DNA of 64,000 nt from Bacillota bacterium (GTDB lineage Bacteria > Bacillota > DSM-12270 > Thermacetogeniales > Thermacetogeniaceae): assembly GCA_029907475.1 (NCBI GenBank), contig JARYLU010000001.1, positions 124,001 to 188,000 on the forward strand. The letters are read 5' to 3'. Each line of letters starts with the position of its first letter. The stretch's first letter is position 1. Positions 36,480 through 44,567 of the stretch are shown here, piece by piece. The translations under genes were made by a program, and so were the position numbers. Under the pieces are notes generated by a model, which did not search any database, was not told the origin of the DNA, and saw only the letters and a program-made list of their open reading frames with translations.

Positions 36480-37077
36480 GGTTACCAGTATTCTTTTGGC
36501 TGGAGTCGGGGGACAGGGGATTGTCCTGGCTTCCCGAGTTCTTGCGGAAGTTGCCCTGAAAACAGGGAATGAAGTGAAGGTTTCGGAAATTCACGGGATG
36601 GCACAGCGGGGCGGTTCTGTTGTTACTCATTTGAGATTCGGAAAACAGGTTTTTTCGCCACTGATTAGTCCAGGTCAGGCCGACTTTTTGGTTGGATTTG
36701 AAAAGTTAGAAGCGATCCGCTTGCTGCCTTACCTGAAACAAAGTGGCTATTTAATTGTAAATGACCAGGAAATATTTCCTCTTCCCGTCCTGTTAGGAAA
36801 AGCTTCTTATCCGGATGATATTATTTTTTATCTGCGGAAACAGACAAGTCGGGTACATTATGTTGCTGCCCTGGAAAAGGCGCAAAAATTAGGGAGTCCT
36901 CAGGTGGTCAATATGATTTTATTAGGAGTTTTAGCACAGTACTTGGGAATTTCCCCGGATTGCTGGGAAGAGGTAATTACGAAATCTGTCCGCTCTGAAT
37001 TTATGGAGCTTAATAGAAAGGCTTTTCGGGAGGGCTTAACCTTACTTAACCGTTACCCTCTTGAAAATGCACTATGA
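36472..37077 (+). CDS. iorB: Indolepyruvate ferredoxin oxidoreductase beta subunit
   Basis: Product of 201 residues of the POR gamma-type family. It opens with SILLAGVGGQGIVLASRVLA and has VKVSEIHGMAQRGGSVVTHLR and ADFLVGFEKLEA, diagnostic for IorB. It completes the IorAB complex. ATG 36472 lies inside the end of iorA with GGGGAAAGAGG upstream, and the overlap implies coupled synthesis of the two subunits. Confidence 0.95.
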   Translation: MSKVTSILLAGVGGQGIVLASRVLAEVALKTGNEVKVSEIHGMAQRGGSVVTHLRFGKQVFSPLISPGQADFLVGFEKLEAIRLLPYLKQSGYLIVNDQEIFPLPVLLGKASYPDDIIFYLRKQTSRVHYVAALEKAQKLGSPQVVNMILLGVLAQYLGISPDCWEEVITKSVRSEFMELNRKAFREGLTLLNRYPLENAL

Positions 37078-37112
37078 GCTAAATTTAAAAGAAAACTCGA
37101 GGAGGAAGAAAT

Positions 37113-38222
37113 TTGCGTAAGGTTGAGGATTTAGGGCGCCGCGCCATCTTTAATTTAAATCCTTACGTTCCCGGTAAACCCGTTGAAGAAGTAGAACGTG
37201 AACTCGGAATATCAGGAGTCATTAAGCTGGCATCTAACGAAAATCCTTTAGGTCCCTCCCCCCTTGCTTTAGAGGCACTCCAGAGGGCAATCGCGCGTGT
37301 AAATTTTTACCCCGACAGCAATTGCTTTTACTTGAAGAGAGTACTGGCCGCTCACCTCGGCTGCCGGGAAGAGAATTTAATCATCGGAAACGGCTCTGAC
37401 GAACTCTTAAAATTGATTGCGGAAACATTTCTAGAACGCGAAGACGAGGTTATCTTCGCGCATCCCTCTTTTTCAGAATATGAGTTTGCAAGTAAAATCA
37501 TGGAAGCAAACTGTATTTCCGTTCCCGTTAAAGAGGATTTGACTCATGATTTAGAAGCCATGGCAAAAAAGATCGGGCCTCGGACAAAACTGATCTTTAT
37601 CTGCAATCCTAATAATCCGACGGGGACAATTGTCACGCAAGAGGAACTCCAGGCCTTTTTCGCCGGGATTTCCCCTGATATTTTAATTATCGTGGATGAG
37701 GCATATCATGAATATGTAACTGATCCTCTTTATCCCAATTCCCTGCAGTTTGTTGAAGAGGGTAGAAATGTCATTATTTTAAGAACCTTTTCTAAAATAT
37801 ACGGGTTGGCGGGTTTAAGGATCGGATACGGGATTTCCCGTCCGGAAATTATCGCTTTAATCAACCGCGTCAGGGAGCCCTTTAACGTCAATCTTTTAGC
37901 CCAAGAAGCGGCCAGGGCGGGCCTAGAAGATAAAGATCATCTGAAGCGAAGCAGAGATATGGTGCTTGAGGGAAAGGAGTATCTTTATAAAGCATTTCAG
38001 AAAATGGGTTTAAAGTATGTTCCTACGCACGCTAATTTTGTTTTTGTTAATGTTTTTCGAGATTCAAGAGAAGTTTTTCCCGCTTTACTGCGGGAAGGAG
38101 TAATTGTCCGGACAGGTGATATCTTCGGCTATCCTACGTATATCAGGGTTACAATAGGTACTCCGCAGGAGAATGAACGTTTTATTGCGGGCCTGGAAAG
38201 AGTACTAAATTCAAGGAGATGA
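37113..38222 (+). CDS. hisC: Histidinol-phosphate aminotransferase family (HisC)
   Basis: Product of 369 residues from TTG 37113 with GAGGAGGAAG seven bases upstream. Motifs: IKLASNENPLGPSP, NLIIGNGSDELLKLI, ICNPNNPTGTIV, IIVDEAYHEYV, the PLP lysine in LRTFSKIYGLAGLRIGYG, and a final IRVTIGTPQENERF. HisC enzymes act in histidine synthesis and often also on aromatic amino acids, which would supply the aryl pyruvates used by IorAB. No other his gene is in the window, so the aromatic role is a reasonable inference. Overlaps the sirtuin gene region by its stop. Confidence 0.92.
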   Translation: MRKVEDLGRRAIFNLNPYVPGKPVEEVERELGISGVIKLASNENPLGPSPLALEALQRAIARVNFYPDSNCFYLKRVLAAHLGCREENLIIGNGSDELLKLIAETFLEREDEVIFAHPSFSEYEFASKIMEANCISVPVKEDLTHDLEAMAKKIGPRTKLIFICNPNNPTGTIVTQEELQAFFAGISPDILIIVDEAYHEYVTDPLYPNSLQFVEEGRNVIILRTFSKIYGLAGLRIGYGISRPEIIALINRVREPFNVNLLAQEAARAGLEDKDHLKRSRDMVLEGKEYLYKAFQKMGLKYVPTHANFVFVNVFRDSREVFPALLREGVIVRTGDIFGYPTYIRVTIGTPQENERFIAGLERVLNSRR

Positions 38223-38227
38223 CTCCA

Positions 38228-38986
38228 ATGGAGGGAAGCTACGCAGATAAAATCAGGCAACTGCTTAGCCTTCTCCTTTCCGCGAGGTACCCAATGGCTT
38301 TGACGGGTGCCGGCATTAGTACCGAAAGCGGGATCCCCGATTTTCGCAGTCCTGGGACAGGTCTTTGGGAAAGAATTGACCCCGTAAGGGAACTTTCAAG
38401 GGATGCTCTTGAGTCTAACCCTGCCCGTTTCTACGAAGTCGGATTACCCCGATTTGTACAAATTCTCCAGGCAGAACCTAATCCCGCCCATTGGATTTTA
38501 GCAAAATTAGAAGCAAAAGGTTTTTTACGTGGAATTATCACCCAGAATATCGACGGTCTTCACGTGAAAGCGGGCTCTAAAAACGTTTTTGAAGTACATG
38601 GCCATCTTCGCACTTGTTATTGTTTGAAGTGCGGAGCAGAGGATACCTTTGATTTTCTGGTAAATTCAGTACAAAAAGGAATCAATCCCCCTTTATGTCG
38701 ATCTTGTAAGGGCGGGGTATTACGCCCTGAGGTTGTTCTTTTTCACGACCCCATGCCACGCGCCTTTTATGCTGCTGTTGAAGCGTTGGATAATTGTGAT
38801 TTCCTAATTGTAGCAGGCAGTAGTCTCCAGGTTTACCCGGTTGCTTATTTACCCGGTAGGGTCAAAAACCTGGCAGTTATTAACTTGATGCCCACACCCT
38901 TGGATCATAAGGCGAAGGTGATCATTAGAGAAAGGGCGGGTAAGGTATTTACTGACATCTGGGAGATTTTAGATAAGAAAGGATAA
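38228..38986 (+). CDS. cobB: NAD-dependent protein deacylase, sirtuin (Sir2/CobB)
   Basis: Product of 252 residues. Sirtuin motifs: ALTGAGISTESGIPDFRS, TQNIDGLHVKAG, the catalytic histidine in FEVHGHLR, four zinc cysteines in CYCLKCGAED and LCRSCKGG, RPEVVLFHDPMP, and AGSSLQVYPVA. Bacterial sirtuins often reactivate acyl-CoA synthetases by deacetylation; here PaaK is the nearby candidate target (inference). An ATG at 38219 directly abuts AAGGAG, so ATG 38228, nine bases after it, is preferred. Confidence 0.93.
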   Translation: MEGSYADKIRQLLSLLLSARYPMALTGAGISTESGIPDFRSPGTGLWERIDPVRELSRDALESNPARFYEVGLPRFVQILQAEPNPAHWILAKLEAKGFLRGIITQNIDGLHVKAGSKNVFEVHGHLRTCYCLKCGAEDTFDFLVNSVQKGINPPLCRSCKGGVLRPEVVLFHDPMPRAFYAAVEALDNCDFLIVAGSSLQVYPVAYLPGRVKNLAVINLMPTPLDHKAKVIIRERAGKVFTDIWEILDKKG

Positions 38987-39015
38987 CAGCGGTTTTCAAG
39001 GGGGGAGGGTGTTCA

Positions 39016-39186
39016 TTGGAGGTTCGCTGTTCTCTGTGTGGAAAAAAGGAGTCAATTACCGAGGTTCATAAAGATTTTGAGCGAATTATTAAGAATCCTA
39101 AGTCTGTTTATTTTTGTCAGATGTGTCTTGCGAGAGTGCAATATGATGCCCTGGAGTATAACAAACCTAAAAAACCAATCGGGTAA
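39016..39186 (+). CDS. YlaI-like (DUF2197) small zinc-finger protein
   Basis: A 56-residue protein from TTG 39016 with GGGGGAGGG six bases upstream. It has two CxxC pairs, VRCSLCGKKESI and YFCQMCLARVQYDAL, in the arrangement of Bacillus YlaI (DUF2197). Function is not known. A terminator follows 16 bases after the stop. The ribosome site, the zinc-finger layout and the terminator together support it although it is short. Confidence 0.82.
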   Translation: MEVRCSLCGKKESITEVHKDFERIIKNPKSVYFCQMCLARVQYDALEYNKPKKPIG

Positions 39187-39202
39187 AAAGAGCGATTTTT
39201 TA

Positions 39203-39238
39203 AAATTCAGGGTGAAAATCCCCTGAATTTGTTTTTTT
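39203..39238 (+). terminator. Rho-independent terminator after the YlaI-like gene
   Basis: AAATTCAGGG (39203-39212) with CCCTGAATTT (39221-39230), eight-base loop, then G and seven T. Confidence 0.9.
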
Positions 39239-39362
39239 AAAAATCCCCCTCTTATAGGATAACGACAATTATTGCCAGATTTTCCGAAGGAATCCAGTTG
39301 TCTTATATCGAATGTTTTACTCCCGATTAGATTTTTCAATCCAAAAGAGGGGGTTTTAAACA

Positions 39363-40274
39363 ATGGCTAAAGCTAAGAATAATAAAAAAATTTTAGATGC
39401 CTTTAACGAATACGAATACGAACACGAACAGGAAAAGGAAGAAGATCTTTTCTGGGAACTTGAGAAGGAGCGTCTTTCAGACGAGAATGAACTTCAAAAA
39501 GTGAAGTTATTAAAAGAAAAACTTCGCAAAGTAGAGGAGGAACTTGCAGAAAAAAGCCGCTTGATTAATAACCAGCGAAAGCAGTTGGAAGAATCTTTAC
39601 GTGCCCTGGAAGAAAGGGAAAAGAAGTCTCACGAACTTGAAATTTTATTAAAAACCATGGAAGCAAATCTTCATCAAATGGAAAGCGAAAGGCGACAATA
39701 CTTGGGGAAGATCGAGGAACACGGAAGAGAGGTAGCGGGTCTTCAGGATAAATGTATCCAGTATGAAGAAGACCTTAAAAATTTGACCGGGCAATTGAGG
39801 GCCAGAACTCAGGAAAATATTCTGCTCAACAAAGAAAATAAAGATCTTCAAAGAGTTAACAACCAGTTGCGTGAAACTGTTGCTCTTTCTGAAGAAAAAA
39901 TCCGGAGTCTTGAGCAGGAGTTATCACAATTAGGGCCGGCTAAAGCCGAGTTAGAAAAAAAATTTAACCGTGCCCTGGACAGTTTACGAAACGAGGTAAA
40001 AGCAAAACACCAGGAAATTTTACGTTTGAATAAGGAGGTTGCAGACCTTAAAAAAGCACATCAAGATATCCAGCGAATTAATGATAATCTGGAGTTAGAA
40101 CTTGATATGTTAAACACGACGAATGTTTCGCTCCAGAAAAAGATCGAAAAATTAATTCTGCAAAACAGTATTCTAGAGAAAAAACTCCAAAATCGCCTGG
40201 TGCGTTTCGTTTTAGGACTTTGTGCCCTTTTTGGCTGGAACCCTGAACGAAAAGTGAAGAGTCTGGGTGTTTAA
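39363..40274 (+). CDS. Long coiled-coil protein of unknown function
   Basis: Product of 303 residues. From about residue 25 to 275 the sequence is a nearly continuous heptad-type coiled coil rich in Glu, Lys, Leu and Gln (VKLLKEKLRKVEEELAEK, RVNNQLRETVALSEEKI, LNKEVADLKKAHQDIQ). The last 25 residues hold a short hydrophobic stretch RFVLGLCALFGW that could touch a membrane or partner. No enzymatic motif is visible. The ATG follows GAGGGGG. It is flanked by a terminator on the left and the GH13 gene on the right, so context does not define its role. Confidence 0.75.
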   Translation: MAKAKNNKKILDAFNEYEYEHEQEKEEDLFWELEKERLSDENELQKVKLLKEKLRKVEEELAEKSRLINNQRKQLEESLRALEEREKKSHELEILLKTMEANLHQMESERRQYLGKIEEHGREVAGLQDKCIQYEEDLKNLTGQLRARTQENILLNKENKDLQRVNNQLRETVALSEEKIRSLEQELSQLGPAKAELEKKFNRALDSLRNEVKAKHQEILRLNKEVADLKKAHQDIQRINDNLELELDMLNTTNVSLQKKIEKLILQNSILEKKLQNRLVRFVLGLCALFGWNPERKVKSLGV

Positions 40275-40359
40275 AAAAATTATAGCAGGACTCGTAAACG
40301 ATGCTCATCACGCAAAAATGAGGCATTTAGGATTTTAAGGGAAGATGAGGGGAACGGCT

Positions 40360-41838
40360 ATGATCTCCGGCTACCGGCCACTTACAGTTCCTTCGTGGGT
40401 GGAAAAAGCTGTTTTTTATCAAATTTTTCCCGAGCGTTTTGCAAACGGCGATCCTACCAACGATCCACCGGGGGTTTTAGCATGGGGTGAAGAACCGGGA
40501 GAAACAACATTTTTTGGTGGCGATCTCCAGGGAATTATCGAGCACCTTGATTATTTAGGTGATTTGGGAATTACGGCCCTTTATTTAAACCCGATTTTTG
40601 CTTCTGTTTCCCCTCATAAATACGATACGTGCGATTATTACCAGATCGATTCTCATTTTGGAGACGAGAGAGTTTTTAAGAGATTGGTGGGGCTATTGCA
40701 TGACCGAAAAATCAAAATCATCCTTGACGGCGTCTTTAATCATGTAGGGGACGAATTCTGGGCCTTCCAGGATGTAATTAAAAGGGGCACGGCTTCTCCT
40801 TATGTAGAATGGTTTCACATATATAGCTTTCCTGTTCGGAGGTCACCTCGACCTACTTATGCGGCCTGGTGGGGATTTCCTGATTTACCGAAACTAAATA
40901 CGGACAATCCTGTGGTCCAACGCTATCTTTTTAATGCTGTTTCTTTTTGGATGAAGGAATTTCAGATCGATGGTTGGCGCCTGGATGTTCCTAACGAGGT
41001 GAGCCACACTTTCTGGCGGAAATTCCGGGAAATCGTCAAGCAAATTAACCCCGAAGCTTTTATCCTGGGCGAGATATGGACTATAGGTACTCCCTGGCTC
41101 CAAGGAGATCAATTTGATTCTATTACCCACTACCAGTTCCGGGATGTGGTTTTAAACTTTTTCGCCCGAAAGCGCATTGATGCCGGTGAGTTTCATGCAC
41201 AGCTTTTAGGCTTTCAGAAGACTTACCCTCCTAAGGTTCAAAGAGGGTTAATCAACTTATTGGGGAGTCATGATACGGAGCGGATTGCTACAATTTTTCT
41301 CCGCGCCGCTGGAGGAGACATTTCCTCTTCAAAAGTTGTTTCCTTTTCGGGTTACCTTCGTATGAAAGCAGCTCTTTTATTCCAGTTCACCTATCCCGGG
41401 GTCCCTTTAATCTATTACGGGGATGAAATCGGAATGTTGGGAGAGGAGGGGCCTGCATGCCGCCGTCCCATGATTTGGGAAAAGGAGAAACATAACCAGG
41501 AGCTATTTGCGTATTATAAGGATTTAATTAAATTGCGAAATACTTATTTCGCACTTCAACACGGTAATTTTTTACCTCTTTGTTATCACAGGAAAAAAAA
41601 TTTTTACGTTTTTGCGAGACAAAGAGAAGAAGAAAATGAAGAAGTAATCATTGTGTTAAATAATAATGATTGGAAACAAACGATCAGCTTTCCGGTTCAC
41701 AGATTACGGGCTCCGGAGAGAAAGCTTTGGAAAGACTTTTTCTCCGGGGAAATTTTTACTGTCCAGAATGGGAAAGTTATTGTTGAAAATGTTGATGGCA
41801 ATTCCGGCTTAGCTCTCGTGCCAATAAAATCAAGTTAA
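40360..41838 (+). CDS. GH13 alpha-amylase-family glycosidase (neopullulanase/cyclomaltodextrinase-like)
   Basis: Product of 492 residues. Catalytic barrel motifs: AVFYQIFPERFANGD, DGVFNHVG, nucleophile aspartate in DGWRLDVPNEV, acid/base glutamate in FILGEIW, and LLGSHDTERI. The N-terminal CBM34 domain of typical neopullulanases is missing, and no signal peptide is present, so it likely acts on intracellular alpha-glucans or maltodextrins. ATG 40360 follows GAGGGGA by six bases; an ATG 15 bases upstream has no spacing to its purine run. Confidence 0.92.
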   Translation: MISGYRPLTVPSWVEKAVFYQIFPERFANGDPTNDPPGVLAWGEEPGETTFFGGDLQGIIEHLDYLGDLGITALYLNPIFASVSPHKYDTCDYYQIDSHFGDERVFKRLVGLLHDRKIKIILDGVFNHVGDEFWAFQDVIKRGTASPYVEWFHIYSFPVRRSPRPTYAAWWGFPDLPKLNTDNPVVQRYLFNAVSFWMKEFQIDGWRLDVPNEVSHTFWRKFREIVKQINPEAFILGEIWTIGTPWLQGDQFDSITHYQFRDVVLNFFARKRIDAGEFHAQLLGFQKTYPPKVQRGLINLLGSHDTERIATIFLRAAGGDISSSKVVSFSGYLRMKAALLFQFTYPGVPLIYYGDEIGMLGEEGPACRRPMIWEKEKHNQELFAYYKDLIKLRNTYFALQHGNFLPLCYHRKKNFYVFARQREEENEEVIIVLNNNDWKQTISFPVHRLRAPERKLWKDFFSGEIFTVQNGKVIVENVDGNSGLALVPIKSS

Positions 41839-41926
41839 CAGTTACCATAATTTATGTTATTGTTACCAAAACTAAATACAGAAAACAACTACGAAAGGGA
41901 AAAGTAGCCAGGCTTCCTTGAAAGCA

Positions 41927-41960
41927 GTTAACCTCCGTCCCTTGCCGGACGGGGGTTAAC
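41927..41960 (+). terminator. Hairpin between the GH13 gene and the aroF remnant
   Basis: GTTAACCTCCGTCC (41927-41940) pairs with GGACGGGGGTTAAC (41947-41960), one G-T pair, six-base loop. It is followed by TTATTTAT, a poor T-run; likely terminator. Confidence 0.6.
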
Positions 41961-41993
41961 TTATTTATGGCAAAACTGAAAAAATGGACGTAG

Positions 41994-42134
41994 GTAAAAG
42001 GTTTACTTATTGAGGTCCATCCCCGGCCTGAGGAAGCTAAAAGCGATGGCATGCAATCTTTAATCCCTGAGAATTTTAAAATGTTAATGGGGGATCTTAA
42101 AGATATGGCTTCTGTCTTGAGGCGTCGTCTTTGA
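41994..42134 (+). pseudogene. aroF: C-terminal remnant of a DAHP synthase gene
   Basis: A 46-codon stretch reads LLIEVHPRPEEAKSDG, then QSLIPENFKMLMGDLK and ends in ASVLRRRL plus TGA. This is the characteristic C-terminal end of 3-deoxy-7-phosphoheptulonate synthase (AroF/AroG type-I beta group), with the conserved EVHP and SDG...QSL elements. A TAG codon stands directly before it and no upstream part of the enzyme is visible in any frame between the GH13 gene and this point. It is therefore a decayed or truncated copy left by a deletion or rearrangement. Confidence 0.8.
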
Positions 42135-42180
42135 TTAATTAAAGTTCCAAGCTATAATTTTAATGTAAGAAATAAAAAAA

Positions 42181-42255
42181 TGGCGCGCCCGGCAGGAATC
42201 GAACCTGCGCACCTGGCTCCGGAGGCCAGCGCTCTATCCCCTGAGCTACGGGCGC
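42181..42255 (-). tRNA. tRNA-Arg (anticodon CCG)
   Basis: Minus-strand cloverleaf: acceptor GCGCCCG with CGGGCGC, anticodon stem CTGGC/GCCAG around loop CTCCGGA giving CCG, T-arm GGTTCGATTCC, discriminator G and encoded CCA. Confidence 0.97.
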
Positions 42256-42339
42256 GTTCCTCAAATTCTATTACTATTTTAATCAGCGCGCAAAGAATTG
42301 TCAAACTTAATGATAAGCCATGGAGGAGGGACCGATGGA

Positions 42340-42744
42340 GTGAAAACGATTTCCCTGCAAACTAGCCGTCAGGTTGAATTTATTGATATTACCGGCCTGA
42401 TCAGGAAAGAAGTGCAGGCTGCAAACTGTCAAGAAGGAATCTGCTTTCTTTATGTCCCACACACCACGGCAGGGCTAATGATCAATGAAAAAGCGGATCC
42501 GGATGTTATTCGAGATATTGACCAAATCCTCGAAAAAATCATTCCTTTAAAGGGCAACTACTTTCACAAAGAAGGGAACGCCCATGCCCATATTAAAGCG
42601 AGCGTACTAGGATGCACTGCGTTTATTTTTATAAAGGACGGTAAACCAGTTTTGGGAACATGGCAGGGAGTCTTTTTCTGTGAATTTGACGGGCCGCGCC
42701 GGCGGTCTATATATTTAAAGATAATGCAGGAAATCGGACCTTGA
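42340..42744 (+). CDS. YjbQ family protein (UPF0047)
   Basis: Product of 134 residues from GTG 42340, with GGAGGAGGG nine bases upstream. Family features: QVEFIDITGLIRKEV, FLYVPHTTAGLMINE, NAHAHIKASVLG and GTWQGVFFCEFDGPR. Proteins of this family have been reported with weak thiamine-phosphate synthase activity; the physiological role is not settled. The downstream DUF3786 gene begins 47 bases after its stop. Confidence 0.92.
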   Translation: MKTISLQTSRQVEFIDITGLIRKEVQAANCQEGICFLYVPHTTAGLMINEKADPDVIRDIDQILEKIIPLKGNYFHKEGNAHAHIKASVLGCTAFIFIKDGKPVLGTWQGVFFCEFDGPRRRSIYLKIMQEIGP

Positions 42745-42791
42745 TTGGCGAATTCCAATGCCAAAGAAACCAAACCTGGAGGGTTATAAGA

Positions 42792-43439
42792 GTGGAACAA
42801 CTTAAAGAAACTCTAAATAAGAGTTATATGAATTGGGATGTAACTTTGGAATTAGCTCGAAAAGAACTTAGTAAAATAAAACCAGGAGAGGCTGCCTGGC
42901 GGGCCGGAGTTAAATACGACGAAGTTAAAAAAGAATTTATTGTTCCATTTTTAAATGAGGAATATCATATAAAATATCCAACCGGAGATGTTTATCACCC
43001 TCAAGGTAGGGAAATACCTGTAGTGAACCGGATTTTGACTCTCCATTATTTAAATTCAGCCAAAGGGGTCCCTATCAAACACAAGTGGATTTCTTTTAAA
43101 GAACTTCCCTCGGGTCAGATCTATATCGATCCCTTTTACAATCGCGCCGTTCGTCCTTTGATTAAGCTTTTTGGACAGGAGCCGGAGGCATTGCTGAAAG
43201 CAGGCCTGGCCCTGGGTGGTAAAAGGGAAAATTTGGGAGACAGCAGTGTTACAATATCTGTCTTTCCGATGGTGCCCATAACCTACGTAATCTGGCGAGG
43301 TGATGAGGAGTTCCCACCTTCTGGTAATATTCTTTTTGATGCTTCTGCCCCCAATTATCTTCCCCTTGAAGATTACGCAATAATTGCAGGCATGGTTGTT
43401 TATGAGTTGCGGAAGAAAGCAGATCAATTAACAGAGTAA
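42792..43439 (+). CDS. DUF3786 domain protein
   Basis: Product of 215 residues from GTG 42792 with GGAGGG seven bases upstream. It matches the DUF3786 pattern seen in anaerobes: an N-terminal part with ARKELSKIKPGEAAWRAGV, and a C-terminal part with SVTISVFPMVPITYVIWRGDEEFPP and ILFDASAPNYLPLEDYAII. The function of the family is unknown; it is frequent in anaerobic bacteria and archaea that carry corrinoid enzymes. A TTG 51 bases upstream keeps the frame open but overlaps yjbQ and has no ribosome site. Confidence 0.85.
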   Translation: MEQLKETLNKSYMNWDVTLELARKELSKIKPGEAAWRAGVKYDEVKKEFIVPFLNEEYHIKYPTGDVYHPQGREIPVVNRILTLHYLNSAKGVPIKHKWISFKELPSGQIYIDPFYNRAVRPLIKLFGQEPEALLKAGLALGGKRENLGDSSVTISVFPMVPITYVIWRGDEEFPPSGNILFDASAPNYLPLEDYAIIAGMVVYELRKKADQLTE

Positions 43440-43588
43440 CAGAGGGCTCAACTTAATTTTTTGGACATGAAATCATTCTTTAATACATATATATATTTAA
43501 GGAGGTCAAGTTAGCCTCTTGTTCTGCACCTTTTTCGACCCCGGGGAATATAATGGGGAAGAAAAAGTACCTAGTGAGGTGGTAATCT

Positions 43589-43654
43589 TTGAGGGTTTAT
43601 TTTATTAAATTACCACGCTTCCTACGGGATCTATTAAAAAAGGTAGTCAAGTAA
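43589..43654 (+). CDS. spoVM: SpoVM-like spore morphogenetic micro-protein
   Basis: A 21-residue frame, start TTG 43589, with GAGGTGG seven bases upstream and a terminator that begins at the stop codon. The sequence begins RVYFIKLPRFLRDLLKK and matches the start of SpoVM (pattern [KR]xYxIKLP[KR]FL), including the proline at position 9 known to be important for shallow insertion into the curved forespore membrane. SpoVM is normally 26 residues and helps anchor the spore coat to the outer forespore membrane. The C-terminal part is shorter than usual. Assignment is by motif and gene architecture. Confidence 0.75.
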   Translation: MRVYFIKLPRFLRDLLKKVVK

Positions 43655-43683
43655 AAAGCGGCCTTTTTTCAGGCTGCTTTTTA
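43653..43683 (+). terminator. Rho-independent terminator of the spoVM-like gene
   Basis: AAAAAGCGGCC (43653-43663) pairs with GGCTGCTTTTT (43672-43682), with an eight-base loop; the T-run is part of the stem's end. Confidence 0.88.
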
Positions 43684-43749
43684 AATTAGGCATAATTAAA
43701 GCTCACCGCGCATTAACTTACCATAGAATTCTTTAAAGGGTAGATAAAC

Positions 43750-44562
43750 ATGAGAAAAAACTCTTTGAAAAAGACTTTTATGGTACTCATTATCGTGGTT
43801 GGGCTCAGCCTAGGCGTATGTACCTTACCGGGGGTATTTCAGAAAAACAATTTATCCCCACCTGTTTCGAGAACCTTTGCTTCTCCGGAAAATCCTTTCG
43901 AAGTAATTGATAGTTTTTACCGGGCTTTTTCCGAGAATGATTGGGATTATGTACAGGCCCTCACTACGCCGGCCTTTTTTCGCTATTTGAACGAGAGTGG
44001 TCTGGTCTCTCGTTGGCAAATTATAAAAAAACAAGATCCCTCCATTCAATACGTCATGTTTCTTGTTTTAGATTCCAGAATCGACCCTCTAAAAGGAGAA
44101 GCCTGGGCCTTGGGCCGCGTTAGTTGGAAGTCAGCTCGGCGGCCTCTTCCGGATTATACTGAAACGGTGTTTTTGCGGTTGATCAATGGAAGTTGGAAAA
44201 TTGTCCAAATTCGTGTTCATTCTTCGGCCGAGATTGTAGGGAACTTTTATCAGGCAATTCAGAACGCGGATTGGCAGCTTTTCCGCGCCCTGTTAACGGA
44301 TCGTTACTGGAACCGGTTAGAGGCCACCGGTGTAATCTCTGCTTTAATTAAGGAACGTGGCCAGATTAACAACGAGGTGTATGTGGTATTTCTTGTCACG
44401 AACTTTGCAGAATCCGATTCTCGTGCCTGGGTAGAAGGGGACGTCATTTGGCGCCCCCTAAGCAAATGGCAAAAAGAGGTTAATGTAAAAATATTTTTAG
44501 TCCGGGAACCATCTGGTTGGAAGATAGATGACATCCGGGGTCATTGGGAACAAGCCAAGTAG
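43750..44562 (+). CDS. Exported protein with two tandem NTF2-like domains
   Basis: Product of 270 residues. An N-terminal signal or anchor helix (MVLIIVVGLSLGVC) is followed by two related halves: PFEVIDSFYRAFSENDWDYV...FFRYLNESGLVSRW and AEIVGNFYQAIQNADWQLF...YWNRLEATGVISAL, each ending in a beta-strand segment with NGSWKIVQI or PSGWKIDDI. This layout suggests duplication of an NTF2/SnoaL-like cone fold. No catalytic residues can be named and no family assigned with certainty. It may be a lipoprotein-like surface protein (C24 lies near the end of the helix, but no clean lipobox). The gene follows spoVM and converges with the next one. Confidence 0.8.
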   Translation: MRKNSLKKTFMVLIIVVGLSLGVCTLPGVFQKNNLSPPVSRTFASPENPFEVIDSFYRAFSENDWDYVQALTTPAFFRYLNESGLVSRWQIIKKQDPSIQYVMFLVLDSRIDPLKGEAWALGRVSWKSARRPLPDYTETVFLRLINGSWKIVQIRVHSSAEIVGNFYQAIQNADWQLFRALLTDRYWNRLEATGVISALIKERGQINNEVYVVFLVTNFAESDSRAWVEGDVIWRPLSKWQKEVNVKIFLVREPSGWKIDDIRGHWEQAK

Positions 44563-44567
44563 TAAGG

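Noticed and set aside
39243-39358. Inverted repeat CCCCCTCTT / AAGAGGGGG about 95 bases apart before the coiled-coil gene
   Set aside because: Arms are short and far apart and one arm is just the ribosome site region; likely chance.
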